In this document: one piece after another, positions 34,440-44,408 of the stretch | Position numbering within the stretch: the stretch's first letter is position 1 | Layout of the letters: each line of letters starts with the position of its first letter | NCBI RefSeq assembly: GCF_019097595.1 | Contig: NC_080716.1 | Span: 14,098,901 to 14,162,900 of the forward strand | Reading direction: 5' to 3' | From: Hemibagrus wyckioides | Taxonomy: Eukaryota; Chordata; Actinopteri; Siluriformes; Bagridae | Length of the DNA stretch: 64,000 nt | Translations under genes and position numbers: made by a program | The notes under the pieces: model-generated | What the model saw: the letters and a program-made list of their open reading frames with translations, nothing else | What the model was told of the DNA's origin: nothing | The model's database searches: none

Positions 34440-34700
34440 AAAAAAAAAAGAAGTAATCAAATTCAGCTGAGGCATTGGATTATAAATGAGGTTTGCGGCA
34501 GGCGCCATAATGTTATTTAGATTTCTGTGTATTGAGACCTTGTTCCAACTCCCATCAGCAATGCGGCAGAATCAAATATGAATATAAGCTGATATAAGGA
34601 AATTGGTTTGTTATGTGCTGATGCTTTGGAGACCGAGCCCTGTGCAGGCAACGGGAAGGGGGGAAAGAGCAATCCAGGCAGAGTGATGTTTTAATTACTT
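34440..34700. promoter_or_regulatory. candidate conserved noncoding element
   Basis: A repeat-free block with many A/T-core words in a mixed background: AGTAATCAAATTCAGC, GGATTATAAATGAGG, GCCATAATGTTATTTAG and AATATGAATATAAGC. This texture is typical of vertebrate developmental enhancers but not specific for them. The call rests on composition and absence of repeats only; it needs a cross-species alignment. Confidence 0.2.
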
Positions 34701-35284
34701 GAACTGGAATGATAACACTCAACTCCTGAAATGATACAAATTAATAGGTTTACACCCGCAAGTCTTCAGCTTCCACTGAGCATTTATTTTTGGAGCAAGG
34801 GACATTTAGATTACCCCTGGTGTCAGACTCCATTTCATCGTCTTTGAGGGAAGAATCAAGAACGGGACGTTTCATACAAGAACACCCTTCAAAGACCAGC
34901 TGTACCATGATAATATTTACTGCACAATTAAACTGGCAAAACATCCTGATGTCTGCTGCTATTGTCCCGAGTGTTGGACAGAACAAAACCTGCAGCTGAA
35001 TAGAATGTAAATCTGCTCGTTACTTGCGTAGTGAATAAACACAATGAGGACCAAGAGAAACACAATCCTTACAATTTACATTTACTCACTATTGCTGCTT
35101 ACCGTGATCAGATCCGGCCGCAACCGTATCATTTAACAAATTGTTGAAATAGCATTTATAAATGATACGTGTTACATTATTACAGCTATACAAATTCATA
35201 ATACAGCTTATTAACCGAATGAATAACTTAACGAAGTATGCTGAACATTGCAATTTTAGCGCTGCTAATTTCAGCCGACTCCCC

Positions 35285-35336
35285 TAAACCTTAATTAGAC
35301 TGTTCCTGCGTCATTTCAGCGTCCCTATTTATAGTC
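35285..35336. promoter_or_regulatory. candidate MEF2-type site in a repeat-free block
   Basis: CTATTTATAG at 35325-35334 is a perfect match to the MEF2 consensus CTA(A/T)4TAG. It is preceded by CTTAATTAGAC, a homeodomain-type TAAT core, and TGCGTCATTTC. One 10-mer match is expected by chance in a window this size, so this is weak evidence of function. Confidence 0.15.
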
Positions 35337-35687
35337 TTGCTTCTGCCACCATTGTTTTCATGGTTTTATCTAATCTGAAGGCCAGATGACAAAAATGATG
35401 TGTTCTCTTCTGAACTAATAGCAGCATTTCCTGTTCATTTGCTGGCACACTGTGTATCATTATTGAAGCACCGTGTTCACAGTGATATCTGAGGAAGGTG
35501 AGGAAGTCATGTGTGAAGCTTTGGTGCACGCTTCACCACTCCACCATTGGACGTATCAGATTTTGGCCGTCTATCCTTGTATTGCTGCTTTTCGCATACC
35601 TCTAGCTGGTCAAACCTAGCAGATCTCAACATGTGTATCGTCCTTCTGCAGAATTATACGGCTATGAAAGAACCAACGACAAGCAAT

Positions 35688-35752
35688 ACACACTATATAT
35701 GGACAAAAGTTTGTGGACACATGACAATCACACCAATATGTGCATGTTGAGT
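35688..35752. mobile_element. isolated Tc1-like terminus, family D
   Basis: The sequence CACTATATATGGACAAAAG then TTTGTGGACACATGACAATC and ACACCAATATGTG is the left end of the same short-MITE family seen complete at 46628-47065. No body or right terminus follows within the next kilobase, so only one end survives. Confidence 0.65.
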
Positions 35753-38470
35753 TAGCTCCACAATGTGTGTTTAGTTGTTGCAAGTGAATTGTTACAGATT
35801 TTCAGGCAAGAGACCAATGCTAATGATAACAGAGTTCTACCTACAGTGCTTGTTTTCCTTTCAAAATAATTAAAAAATATCCCTGCTGTGAAGATTGCTG
35901 AATTGCAGACTTATCAACATAGTCAACAACAATACAAAAAAAAAAGAAATCAAAGGAGAGTAAACAAGCTTTCTCTTTTGAGGTGACTAATGACTTGCTC
36001 TTAATAGGAGCAGTTAGCATCATTTGATACGGTGCCAAAGTGACAGTGTGCTAAAACATCTAGAAACCCGACAGTGACCTTCTCACACTTACCCAGGAGC
36101 AAGCTTAAAGTAGCAGTGATACAGATTATGTAGAGGGTCTGTGGCAGAAAACAACACAAATGCACATCGAGCCAAAGTCATTTTCCCCCCATCATCTGTT
36201 CACTTCCAGTCAAATGACTCAGGCCTTGCGTTCGCAACGATACGCCATCAGCGGCTATTCACTACTGATAATTATAAAGTCATCAAACCAGATCTGCGTG
36301 TCAGTGCTTTCAAAAGACGGAGAAGTTGTATTATGAAGGCTGCTTGCTATTTAAATGCATGCCTCTTACTGGCTCTCAAAGAATGAGGTAATTAAATGAA
36401 AACCAATGCAGATAGGATGTATCTCTGGGGTAATGTACATAACACGTAGACAACCAACTTTGACTGGGATTCTCCAAGGATGCAAGTCATTATGGCACAC
36501 CGAAAGATAAGAACATCTTCACAGAGATACAGAAATGTCAGAGTGCTCACTGATAATAGCGCTGCAGGATGTAAAATCACTTTAATGAAAAATTGTAAAT
36601 GAAAAATAGGGACAATTTGATGATGTAAAAGATACTGTTTGAGAGAAGCAGGTTGGAATACAACAAATAATGACTGGGGCAAGTAGGATTTAATTCAGTC
36701 TGTGAGTTTATAAAGTGCATACGAGTATTTGGAGCTTGACAATCCCACTGTTTCATCATGCCCATCAGATGAGGAATGGGCTAGGAAGGCCAATCTTAGC
36801 TTCCGATCTCCTATCTCATCAAGCGAGTCAATCACCAGAGGTGCTTTTAAGAGTGTGCGTGCTGGTTCGCTCCCTCATCAGCACAAACGGGCCCTATCCA
36901 TGTTCATCAAAATCAGGGATTCTCAACAACTGAGCACTCTCTACTCACGCAGACTCAATACCCGAAGTAGATCAGTGACGCAAACGTCACCCTGATTTAT
37001 TTAATCGACATAGGGAAGTTTGGCGACTCCACCTGCTTAGGAGTCTTCTCAGACAAAAAGCTTTGCCTGACTAGTAGCTTCTACAGCAGTGAGTTACCAG
37101 ACGTGCTTATAAGCTGACACAGGTGTTTTCCTGTTTTTGTTTTGTGTTTGTTTTACACCGCGGAATAAACAGGACGTCAACTATGAACACTAATGACACT
37201 AACAATTTATTAGCCCCCACATCTGTGGGTAGGTGCTTGTATCACTCGCCGCTGTGAACCGTACGCAGAGTGAGGGCTCAGCGGATAAATATGAGGGCCA
37301 TAATTACAGAACCATTGTGGAGCTGTCAGAACAGTAATTGCTGCAGGGACAGTGGGCAATCCAGAGCTACGTCTCTCACACGTGCTCATCACGGGCAAGT
37401 ATGATTAGATGGGAACGGGTGAGAGGAGGTTATCTGCATTCCCTTCTTCCTCTTCATCCTCTCTCTCTCTCTCTCTCTCTCCTATTTAATCATAGATAAC
37501 AACAAAGGAGGAGGAACCAGTCCACCTCGCATCCTGTCTCACATAATGTTTGCAAACATGACTCTATTGATATTTTGATAACTTGTTCACCTTCTTTTTC
37601 GACGCTGTAAGTAGAGGGTAGAGTTCATTAAAAATGCATTAGGATTAACAAGGTATACATTATAATATCCAGGAATGTCTGGCAAAGAGAGCATCTAATG
37701 TAGAGAATGCAGAGTGGCAAACAGCACCGAGTAGATACACAACTGCTTCCTTCCACACACAGGTTGCTCTTTTCCATGTAATTACAGAAAGCATTATACA
37801 CATACAGTATGTATTTGACGCTAGAGCAAAACAGAGATCTGAAATGTGATTTTAAATGAATATTCATTTTATATATTCAAGGTATAATTAAATCAGAAAA
37901 CTGTCTCTTTGCTGAATATGAAGATGATTGTGCGCTGTTTAAGGTTAAACTGTTATTCTCTCTGCTTGTTCTTGTCCATATAAATGATCTGGACAACCTA
38001 AATCAAACCTGTATATGCCTGCTTAACATATAGCAGCTCTTGCTATATGTATCTAATTGCATTTAATCATACTCCAACAGTATACTCTAAATGAATTTCA
38101 TAATAAGTCACTCTTCCTTAAGCCCGAATGATAAAAATGCTAATTTGGCTGTAGTCGATTTAATACCGAAAGTTTTTTTTTCCCCCCAGTAATTTAGTGC
38201 ATGGTTGCTGACGGCTGAATAAAGATCTCAGGATTGCAAGTACAAGCTATAAAACTATCAATGCAGTTCACCATTGTGACAAGCATTGACCTTAATCAAA
38301 ATTGTCATACAATTGCCACGTACTAACCTGGCATGAAATTTGTCCTTGCTTTAGCAAAATCCTATAAAGACTCCAGGCAGTTTCCTAATAACACTTTGAT
38401 GCCATAAGAAAGAAAGAAAAAAAATGATTGTAGCCTATTGATGAATATCATAGAACTGGTATTCTATATA
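35753..38470. other. no gene recognised
   Basis: 2.7 kb of unique sequence. A (CT)n tract lies at 37459-37481. Overlapping frames of 72 and 88 codons at 36715-36995 have no recognisable domain. Confidence 0.35.
37459..37481. repeat. (CT)n dinucleotide microsatellite
   Basis: About 11 CT units embedded in a pyrimidine-rich stretch that begins at about 37440. Confidence 0.92.
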
Positions 38471-38960
38471 TCAGTGGCAGGCCGTGCATTTCACACCTAG
38501 GCCTTCACCAAATCGATTTCTGCTCCTCCGTCAGCCATTGTGAGTTAAAATATATATATTTTATTTAGTTTGTACGGTTTGCTGCCTCTGATTTTGTACG
38601 GTTTGCTGTCTCTGATACTCCAATTATCCAATCAAAGGACGGGAAATCGCTGACGTAATTGTATGCCTGCTAGATGGCCCCAGTGATGCCATCTCGAAAC
38701 CTGATTGGTTAATGGAACAGTTTCATTGCCACTTATTTTAAGCTACAGACGCCTGCACTATTGATTCTGAAGGCCTTAAGGCAGATTTCTTTCACCCTGG
38801 CAACACATGATGTCATACACTGGCTCAAATATGATTGGATAAATACTCTTATCATAAATATACACTACTGGAAGCAGCGCAACCAAGAGAAAAGCTATGA
38901 AATTTAGAGAATAGACTATTGGGAATAATTTAATACATATTTTTTTTCTGTCACACTTTA
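38471..38960. repeat. probable non-autonomous DNA transposon
   Basis: The head CAGTGGCAGGCCGTGCATTT then CACACCTAGGCCTTCACC is the start of an interspersed repeat that I know from fish genomes. The body has ATCCAATCAAAGGACGGGAA and GCTGACGTAATTGTATGCC. No transposase frame. A 24-base unit ending in CTCTGAT is duplicated in tandem at 38569-38616. The right edge is not defined. Confidence 0.5.
38569..38616. repeat. 24-bp tandem duplication
   Basis: Two adjacent copies of a unit with TTTGTACGGTTTGCTG at its start and CTCTGAT at its end. They differ at one position (GCTGCC versus GCTGTC). Confidence 0.9.
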
Positions 38961-40030
38961 CTCTTAGAATCTTTTTTGTTCTTGCTGACTGTTTTTTTTT
39001 TAAACATGATTTACTTTTTTCACCTCTCAACTATTTGGATCGTTTTTATTACCTAGTACCTAGAGTGTACAAAAAATGGAGGATTTTCTTCCCTTCTAAG
39101 TAAAACTCTGAAAACAAAGGTAACAAAACGTCAAAGCGTGCCTTCATTGTTCATCACGTCTTTTTCCTTTTTACAGTTTTCCTGTGGTTTTCCATGGACC
39201 AGTTTGACAATCTGTTCAAACAGTGTGCTTGTTCCCCCCTCCCCCAGGAGCATAATACCAGAAACACTGGGAACAGCTTTCCACAAACATAATATTTTCA
39301 CACATGGGTGCCAATAATTGTGATCTTCACAAAGCATGGATGCCTTGTGGGGTTTGCAGAACGGCGTCCTCTTCGTCTCCTGTGAGATGGAAGAAAGGCT
39401 TTGTTTGTGCCGCCAAAGATGAAGACAGACATGCTGTCACAGCAACCTAAACATTTCTGATTGCATTTCTTCAGATGGAGCGCTTTTGATCGCTGCTGTT
39501 TTGAACAAATGTGTTGTTTGGAACAGATAAGAGGCAGAAATTGCGCCACGTGCAAACATAATACCTTGCTTCTTAATAGCATTGGGTTTTTTTTGTTGTT
39601 CTTTCTGTTTTTTTTTTTTTTTTATGTACCGTCTCCACGGGCACACAGCTGTCGTGTTCTTCAGAGCTTGTTGGTGTGAAATGATTGGGAGAGAAAAGTA
39701 CTACACAGTAGTGCACTGCGGTAAATAAAGGAAAAGGACTTAATACCTGGGTCATACTCAACGTCTTTCCGTCTTCACACAACTTACACATTTAACGGTC
39801 ACAGGGCAAAACAGGCTTTAAACAGGCTTTTTTCAAACACACAGCTTCTTAAATGTTGTATGAATAAAGTATTGCAAAGGTAATCTGACTCTACCTCTGT
39901 GATCACTGTAATAAAAAGCTAATAGTTTAACCAGATACATTCTAGCAGTCGATAACTGGATCTTGTCAAGAAATTAAACTTCTCTTTTTCATTTTCTATC
40001 CTTGACATGAGTAGATGCAGCATGAGTGTA
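38961..40030. other. no gene recognised; T-rich with a possible Tc1 end
   Basis: The section has long T runs at 38941, 38992 and 39610. The words CACATGGGTGCCAATAATTG (39300-39320) resemble the end region of a Tc1-like family but stand alone. The overlapping frames of 94 and 72 codons at 39298-39791 include the T/A runs and are not credible genes. Confidence 0.35.
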
Positions 40031-40159
40031 CACTATATTGCCAAAAGTTATGGGACACCCCTCCAAATCATTGAATTCAGGGGTTGGGTTTAGCCCCTTA
40101 GATCCAGTGAAAGGAACTCTTAATGCTTCAGCATACCAAGACATTTTAGGACAACTTAA

Positions 40160-40472
40160 TGCTCCCAACTTTGTGGGAACAGTTTGGGGATGACCCCTTC
40201 CTGTTCCAACATGACTGCACACCAGTGCACCAAGCAAGGTCCATAAAGACATGGATGAGTGAGTTTGGTGGGGAGGAACTGCACAGAGTCCTGACCTCCA
40301 CCTGATAGAACACCTTTGGGATGAATTAAAGAGGAGACTGCGAGCCAGAACTTCTCATCTAATATCAGTGCCTGACCTCACAAATGTGCTTCTAGTCACA
40401 AATTCCCATAAACACACTCCTAAACCTTATGGAAAGCCTTCCCAGAAGAGTTGAAGCTGTTATAGCTGCAAG
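40160..40472 (+). pseudogene. Tc1-like transposase C-terminal half
   Basis: Plus-strand translation gives FQHDCTPVHQARSIKTW, around the second catalytic Asp, then QSPDLHLIEHLWDELKRRLR, the hallmark around the final catalytic Glu (the usual SPDLNP is SPDLHL here). It continues SVPDLTNVLL and, after frame breaks, RVEAVIAARGG. At least two frameshifts separate these pieces, and the first Asp region is missing. The protein cannot be made. Confidence 0.8.
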
Positions 40473-40523
40473 GGGTGGGGTGGGGGGGTAGGGGGGATGG
40501 GGGGGTAGGGGGGATGGGGGGGT
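40472..40523 (+). repeat. G-rich minisatellite, potential G-quadruplex
   Basis: About 50 bases of runs of four to seven G separated by T, TA or AT. There are two near-perfect 18-base units of the form (G)7TA(G)6AT. Seven or more G runs of at least four bases lie in tandem on the plus strand, far above the four needed for an intramolecular quadruplex. It lies between the last transposase codons and the right terminus of the Tc1-like element. Confidence 0.93.
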
Positions 40524-40586
40524 CAACTCCATATTACATTCATGTGCATGGTAAGGCCGATGTCCCAAAACTTTTGGCAATATAGA

Positions 40587-41529
40587 TTAGATAAATATAA
40601 GACGTGAACCCTAGGAAGAGGAGGAGAACTACATAGCACAGTCCAAGCTGAGTTTTTGTCTGCTGTTTGTGCCACTTTTCTGTCAGGTCCTCTGTGTTCA
40701 TGGCTGAAACTGGGCCGATGTTTTATTCATATGGATGTGTTCTCTGTGTTGCTCAGTAAATTGCTCATCTCACTGCAAACATCAGTGTATGGGAATTTTC
40801 CCAAACATCGAACATACCTCCTACTGCGATAAATATTTAGGCCGCTTTTCATTTTCTCGACATTTACAATTTCTTGGATGTAAAACAGGCTTGTCTGCAA
40901 CTAAATATTACCGTTCAACATGAGTATTTAGTCTGTGTTTGTGATACCTTTTTGCCTCACTAATCTAAATTAATGTGCTGCCTTGCTTTTAGATGGGGTT
41001 TATTAAAGATGCTGTCTGTTAAAGCCAGAATTGTATCCCACAAACCTTCTGACACCCATTTTATAAAGTGAGTCTGGTAGTAATCGTGTATTACTGCAAA
41101 AACAAACTGCCTTTGCCTTATTTACACAGTTCCAGTGAGGCTGAAATTTGGGTTACTAAAGTTGACCTGAACTGCCATCAACACTTCTCAGACATGTTTT
41201 CTCATCAGATTTTCATTGAAATTTGAACTGCACCTAGACATGAAAAGCATTTTTTTTTTTAGTGCTAGCTTGAAGTGGTGCTACGTCAATCAAGACGCAT
41301 TTGAAAACATTCATAATGCTTACCCATTCTGCATGTTTCTAAATCCAGCATGTGTATAAATCTTAAGCACAAAAAGGTTCTGACATGTTGGTCTTCCTTT
41401 AGAGAAAACAGGAGAAAACACAAGACAGGAATTAATTGTGAGTTGAACCTCATCTGAGAGCTATGAGGCAATGACAACCAGGGCTTTTTTTAGATTGAAC
41501 AAAAACAAGCTTGTTGTCTCCCTAGAAAA
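40587..41529. other. no gene recognised
   Basis: Unique sequence between two Tc1-like elements. No frame above 63 codons. Confidence 0.4.
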
Positions 41530-41958
41530 TGTGAAGTCCTCTGGTGTTGTAGCCCATCCACCTCAAGGTTTGATGTTTTGTGCATGCTGAGATACTTTTC
41601 TATTCACCATGACTGGTAATTTGTGATTATATCATAGGTGTTACTGTATCCTTCCTAGCAGCTTGAAACAATCTGGCCTATTTTTCCCCCTCTTTGCTCT
41701 CTCTTATCAACAAGCCATTTCCACTCACAGAACTGTCACTCACTCAGTGCTTTTTTTTTTGTACCATCCTGAGTAAACTCTAAAGACTGTTGTGTGTGAA
41801 ATGGCCAGGTAATCAGCTGTTTCTGAACTACTCAAACCAGCCCATCTGGCACTAACAACCATCCCACAGTCTGAATCACTGATATCACACTTCTGATGTT
41901 TAATGGCTGATTGTATAACTGCACGACAGGTGTGCCTATTAAAGTGGACAGTGAGAGA
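41530..41958 (-). mobile_element. Tc1-like element remnant, family G
   Basis: The plus strand shows the succession GTTGTAGCCCATCCACCTCA, AGGTTTGATGTTTTGTGCAT, AACAAGCCATTTCC, then CTCAAACCAGCCCATCTGGC and, at the right end, AGGTGTGCCTATTAAAGTGG. This is the minus-sense order of a common fish Tc1-like family with an ACCTAATAAAGTGG terminus. The right part encodes the transposase N-terminus. The central part is missing or decayed and the left terminus is not visible. It abuts a family D half-element at about 41990. Confidence 0.78.
41745..41905 (-). pseudogene. Tc1-like transposase N-terminal fragment, family G
   Basis: The last 45 codons of a 148-codon minus-strand frame read SDCGMVVSARWAGLSSSETA then DYLAISHTTVFRVYSGW. 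This is the first helix-turn-helix of a Tc1-like transposase of the GMVVGARRAG type. The preceding 100 codons of that frame are antisense to other repeat sequence and not part of the gene. Confidence 0.75.
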
Positions 41959-41984
41959 ATATGTTAATTTGTGCGCAAAGGGGT

Positions 41985-42158
41985 TGCCATACAGGAGCAG
42001 GAGAAGTGTGGGCCCCTTAGTTCCAGCTGAAAGAGATCTCAAAGCATACAAAGACATTCGAGACAAGTGTGTGCTTTCAGCCTTGTGGCAAGTTTGTGGT
42101 AGAACAGCACATAGGTGTGAGAGACAGGTGTCCAAATACTTTTGGCCACATAGTGTAG
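41985..42158. mobile_element. Tc1-like right half-element, family D
   Basis: The words GGGCCCCTTAGTTCCAGCTG and CATACAAAGACATTCGAGAC, then GTGCTTTCAGCCTTGTGGC and finally GGTGTCCAAATACTTTTGGCC and ACATAGTGTA, are the right half and right terminus of the family D MITE. The left half is replaced by the family G remnant, so one element probably inserted into or recombined with the other. Confidence 0.72.
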
Positions 42159-43482
42159 ATCTGGATATAAAGACATGCAGTGACATTAACTGCCCTACTT
42201 GTGAGTCGTATCTTTGCTGTGTCTCATGCGATGCTCGTCTTTGGCTCGAATCCGAATCTAAGCTGCGTGTTTATAATGTTATAAAAGCTTAATAATCAGT
42301 AATAAATATTACAATTGGTTTATAATTATTTACAACTCATTTATGATAAATATATTGACAACCTGAATATATGTTATCAAGTAATAATAGAACATTATTA
42401 GAGCTGTATGGCGTGTTATTAATGTTCACAAACTGCTCATTAGGAATCATTAACAATTTTAAGTTGAAGTTTAATGGAGTGGCTGCTTAAGAATTTGTTA
42501 ACAATTTCTTTGGATTTTTGTTTGTTTTTTCATGCTATAGCCGCATCTCTGTATCACAGCCCATTATATGTAAAAGTCATCCTGTTTGCCTGCTATAGCG
42601 AGGAGGTGGAGGACAGAATCACTTTATAAAAGGAGTGTATAGTGACACATATAGTGCGAGGCGTAAAATTCTGGCTTTAGCAAACACCGTCCTCAATAAA
42701 TGAAATGGCTTGTTCATGACCGTGATTTATATGACAGCAGTCCTTCACAACACACAGAGGAACAGTTGCTGGTTTCACTCGTTACCGCCCTTTCTTCCTC
42801 TTTATTCTCATTCACCTCTCCTCTTCTTACTAGTAAACTTTCCTTCTCTCACCATCCTTTTTTTCTCGTCCTATGTTTGCTTTAATCCTGCCCAATATCT
42901 GCTCTTTTTCTCCAACACAGCTCCCCGCAGTTTGTGTTAATATGGCAAACTGTGTCTGCGCCTCTTCCTTCTCCCCTCTTCTAGCGAGGCATCATTTCAA
43001 GATATGCACTCTGGAGAAAAGCTCCCCGTTTTTATTTCATATTCACTTCTTCTTCCCCAATTTCTCCATCAATTTTTTCTGACAGACAATGCCTTCACTT
43101 TTTTTTTTTGTCTCTCTACAGACCATCAGCAGCTACTTTTACCATTCAGTACCAGCCTCCAACTTTCTCCCTTAGGCAGTAACCACCAAAAGTAACAACA
43201 CCCCGTCTGAAAGTCGGTGTCATGGACAAATAGATAAAAATGGCTACAGCTCTACACTGTATTTCTGTAGTATTTAGTAGATTTACACATTAACAAAAAA
43301 ACAAACAAAAGCACATTTTTAACTCAGTGGACCTTTTTTTTGTTGACTTTTTCAGAAGTGAGATGATTTTATAAGTAAGTGATATAAGTAAGAGTTCTAT
43401 TCTGCCGCTAAAGATAAGTCAGGGCTGCATGTCATGTCCCAATAGTGTTGAGTTGTTGTTGAGTTTGTTCCCCATTGCATGT
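42159..43482. other. no gene recognised
   Basis: AT-rich left part and pyrimidine-rich right part (42760-43180) with overlapping frames of 60-76 codons rich in Ser, Leu and Phe. These reflect composition and not coding. Confidence 0.4.
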
Positions 43483-43980
43483 ACACTGATCAAGCATAAA
43501 ATTATGACCACCTGCCTAATATTGTGTTAGTCCCCCTTTTGCCCTGACCTGTCGAGGCATGAACTACACTAGATTCCTGAAGGTGTGCTGTGGTATCGGG
43601 CACCAAGATGTTAGCCCTCCATGGGCGCCACCCAGCAACTTACAGAACTTAAAGGATACCTACAGTACTCAAAGTTTGCTAACAAGACTTAATAGATACT
43701 TTTGATAGATACTGACCACTGCAGACTGGGAACACCCCACAAGAGCTGCAGTTTTGGAGATGCTCTGATCCAGTCGTCTAGCCATTACAATTCGGTCCTT
43801 GTCAAACTCGCTCAAATCCTTATGCTTGCCCATTTTTCCTGAATCTAACACTAACTTTAAAGACCAAATGTTCACTTGCTGCCTGATATATCCCACCCAC
43901 TAACAGGTGCCATGATGAGGAGATAATCAGTGTTATTCACGTCACCTCTCACTGCTCATAATATTATACCTGATTGGTGT
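43483..43980 (-). mobile_element. Tc1/mariner-like MITE, family A, copy 3
   Basis: The left terminus ACTGATCAAGCATAAAATTATG and the right terminus TCATAATATTATACCTGAT are decayed versions of the family A ends. The minus strand encodes the same N-terminal helix-turn-helix (43669-43896). The internal junction, running GATACCTACAGTACTCAAAG to GATAGATACTGACCACTG, is the same as in copy 1 (1915-2417). The two derive from one deleted progenitor. A direct comparison shows copy 3 keeps bases (GCAGACTGG region) that copy 1 has lost. Confidence 0.86.
43669..43896 (-). pseudogene. Tc1-like transposase N-terminal fragment
   Basis: A 75-codon minus-strand frame with [20 protein letters not shown] then [18 protein letters not shown], after which it runs into the shared deletion junction (YLLSLVSKL). 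It retains the QSAVVS residues lost in copy 1. No catalytic domain. Confidence 0.8.
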
Positions 43981-44127
43981 CTATTTGTCAGGACAATGCT
44001 TTTATCCAGCAGGAAACATCTTCACCAGTTTGTGTATTAATTAATGGAACACAGGACAATAGTATAAGCAGATGTATAAACTGATTGGAATAATTTAAGG
44101 ATGATGTTGCTGTTTTGTCACCACAGA

Positions 44128-44408
44128 CAAAATCCTGGTTTAGAAGGGTGCAGGTGTTTTAAGTTTAAACAGAAATGACTTTCTTTCACTCCAATCTGGG
44201 CAAAGCATGTCTTCATGGACGTTGCTTAGTGCAGAGGGACATTGTCATGCTGGAATATGTTTGAGCCTCTTAGTTCCAGTGAAGTGACACAATAGCATAC
44301 ACAGCCATCATATACAGCTGTGTGCTTTTAACATTGTGGTAACTTTGGGGAAGAACCACATATGGGTGTGGTGGTCAGTTGTCCACAAACGTTTGGCTAT
44401 ATAATGTG
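44128..44408. mobile_element. Tc1-like right half-element, family D
   Basis: It contains GGCAAAGCATGTCTTCATGG, GCAGAGGGACATTGTCATGC, CCTCTTAGTTCCAGTGAAG and ends in GAACCACATATGGGTGTGG, CAGTTGTCCACAAACGTTTG and CTATATAATG. This is the right half of the family D element with its terminus. No left half is present. Confidence 0.75.

Larger units (their letters stand above)
31945..35687. other. no gene recognised; repeat-poor block, candidate conserved noncoding sequence
   Basis: 3.7 kb with only a (CT)n tract at 32202-32233 and no recognisable transposon. Frames of 117 and 124 codons (31913-32266 and 33886-34260) show no domain, and the first overlaps a transposon end and a CT tract. The sections 34440-34700 and 35140-35340 are the most even in composition and free of simple repeats. 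Confidence 0.35.
40031..40586 (+). mobile_element. Tc1/mariner-like element, family F, with G-rich insertion
   Basis: The left end CTATATTGCCAAAAGTTATG is mirrored by the right end CCCAAAACTTTTGGCAATATAG, so both termini are present. The body is a plus-strand 3' half of a Tc1-like transposase gene joined to the left terminus. It includes the second catalytic Asp region and the Glu region. A G-rich minisatellite (40472-40523) has grown directly after the last codons. Frames are broken at several points and the N-terminal DNA-binding half is absent. Confidence 0.85.

Noticed and set aside
41903..42292. 129-codon plus-strand frame
   Set aside because: It spans the end of the family G remnant and a family D half-element, and is antisense or unrelated to their transposase frames.
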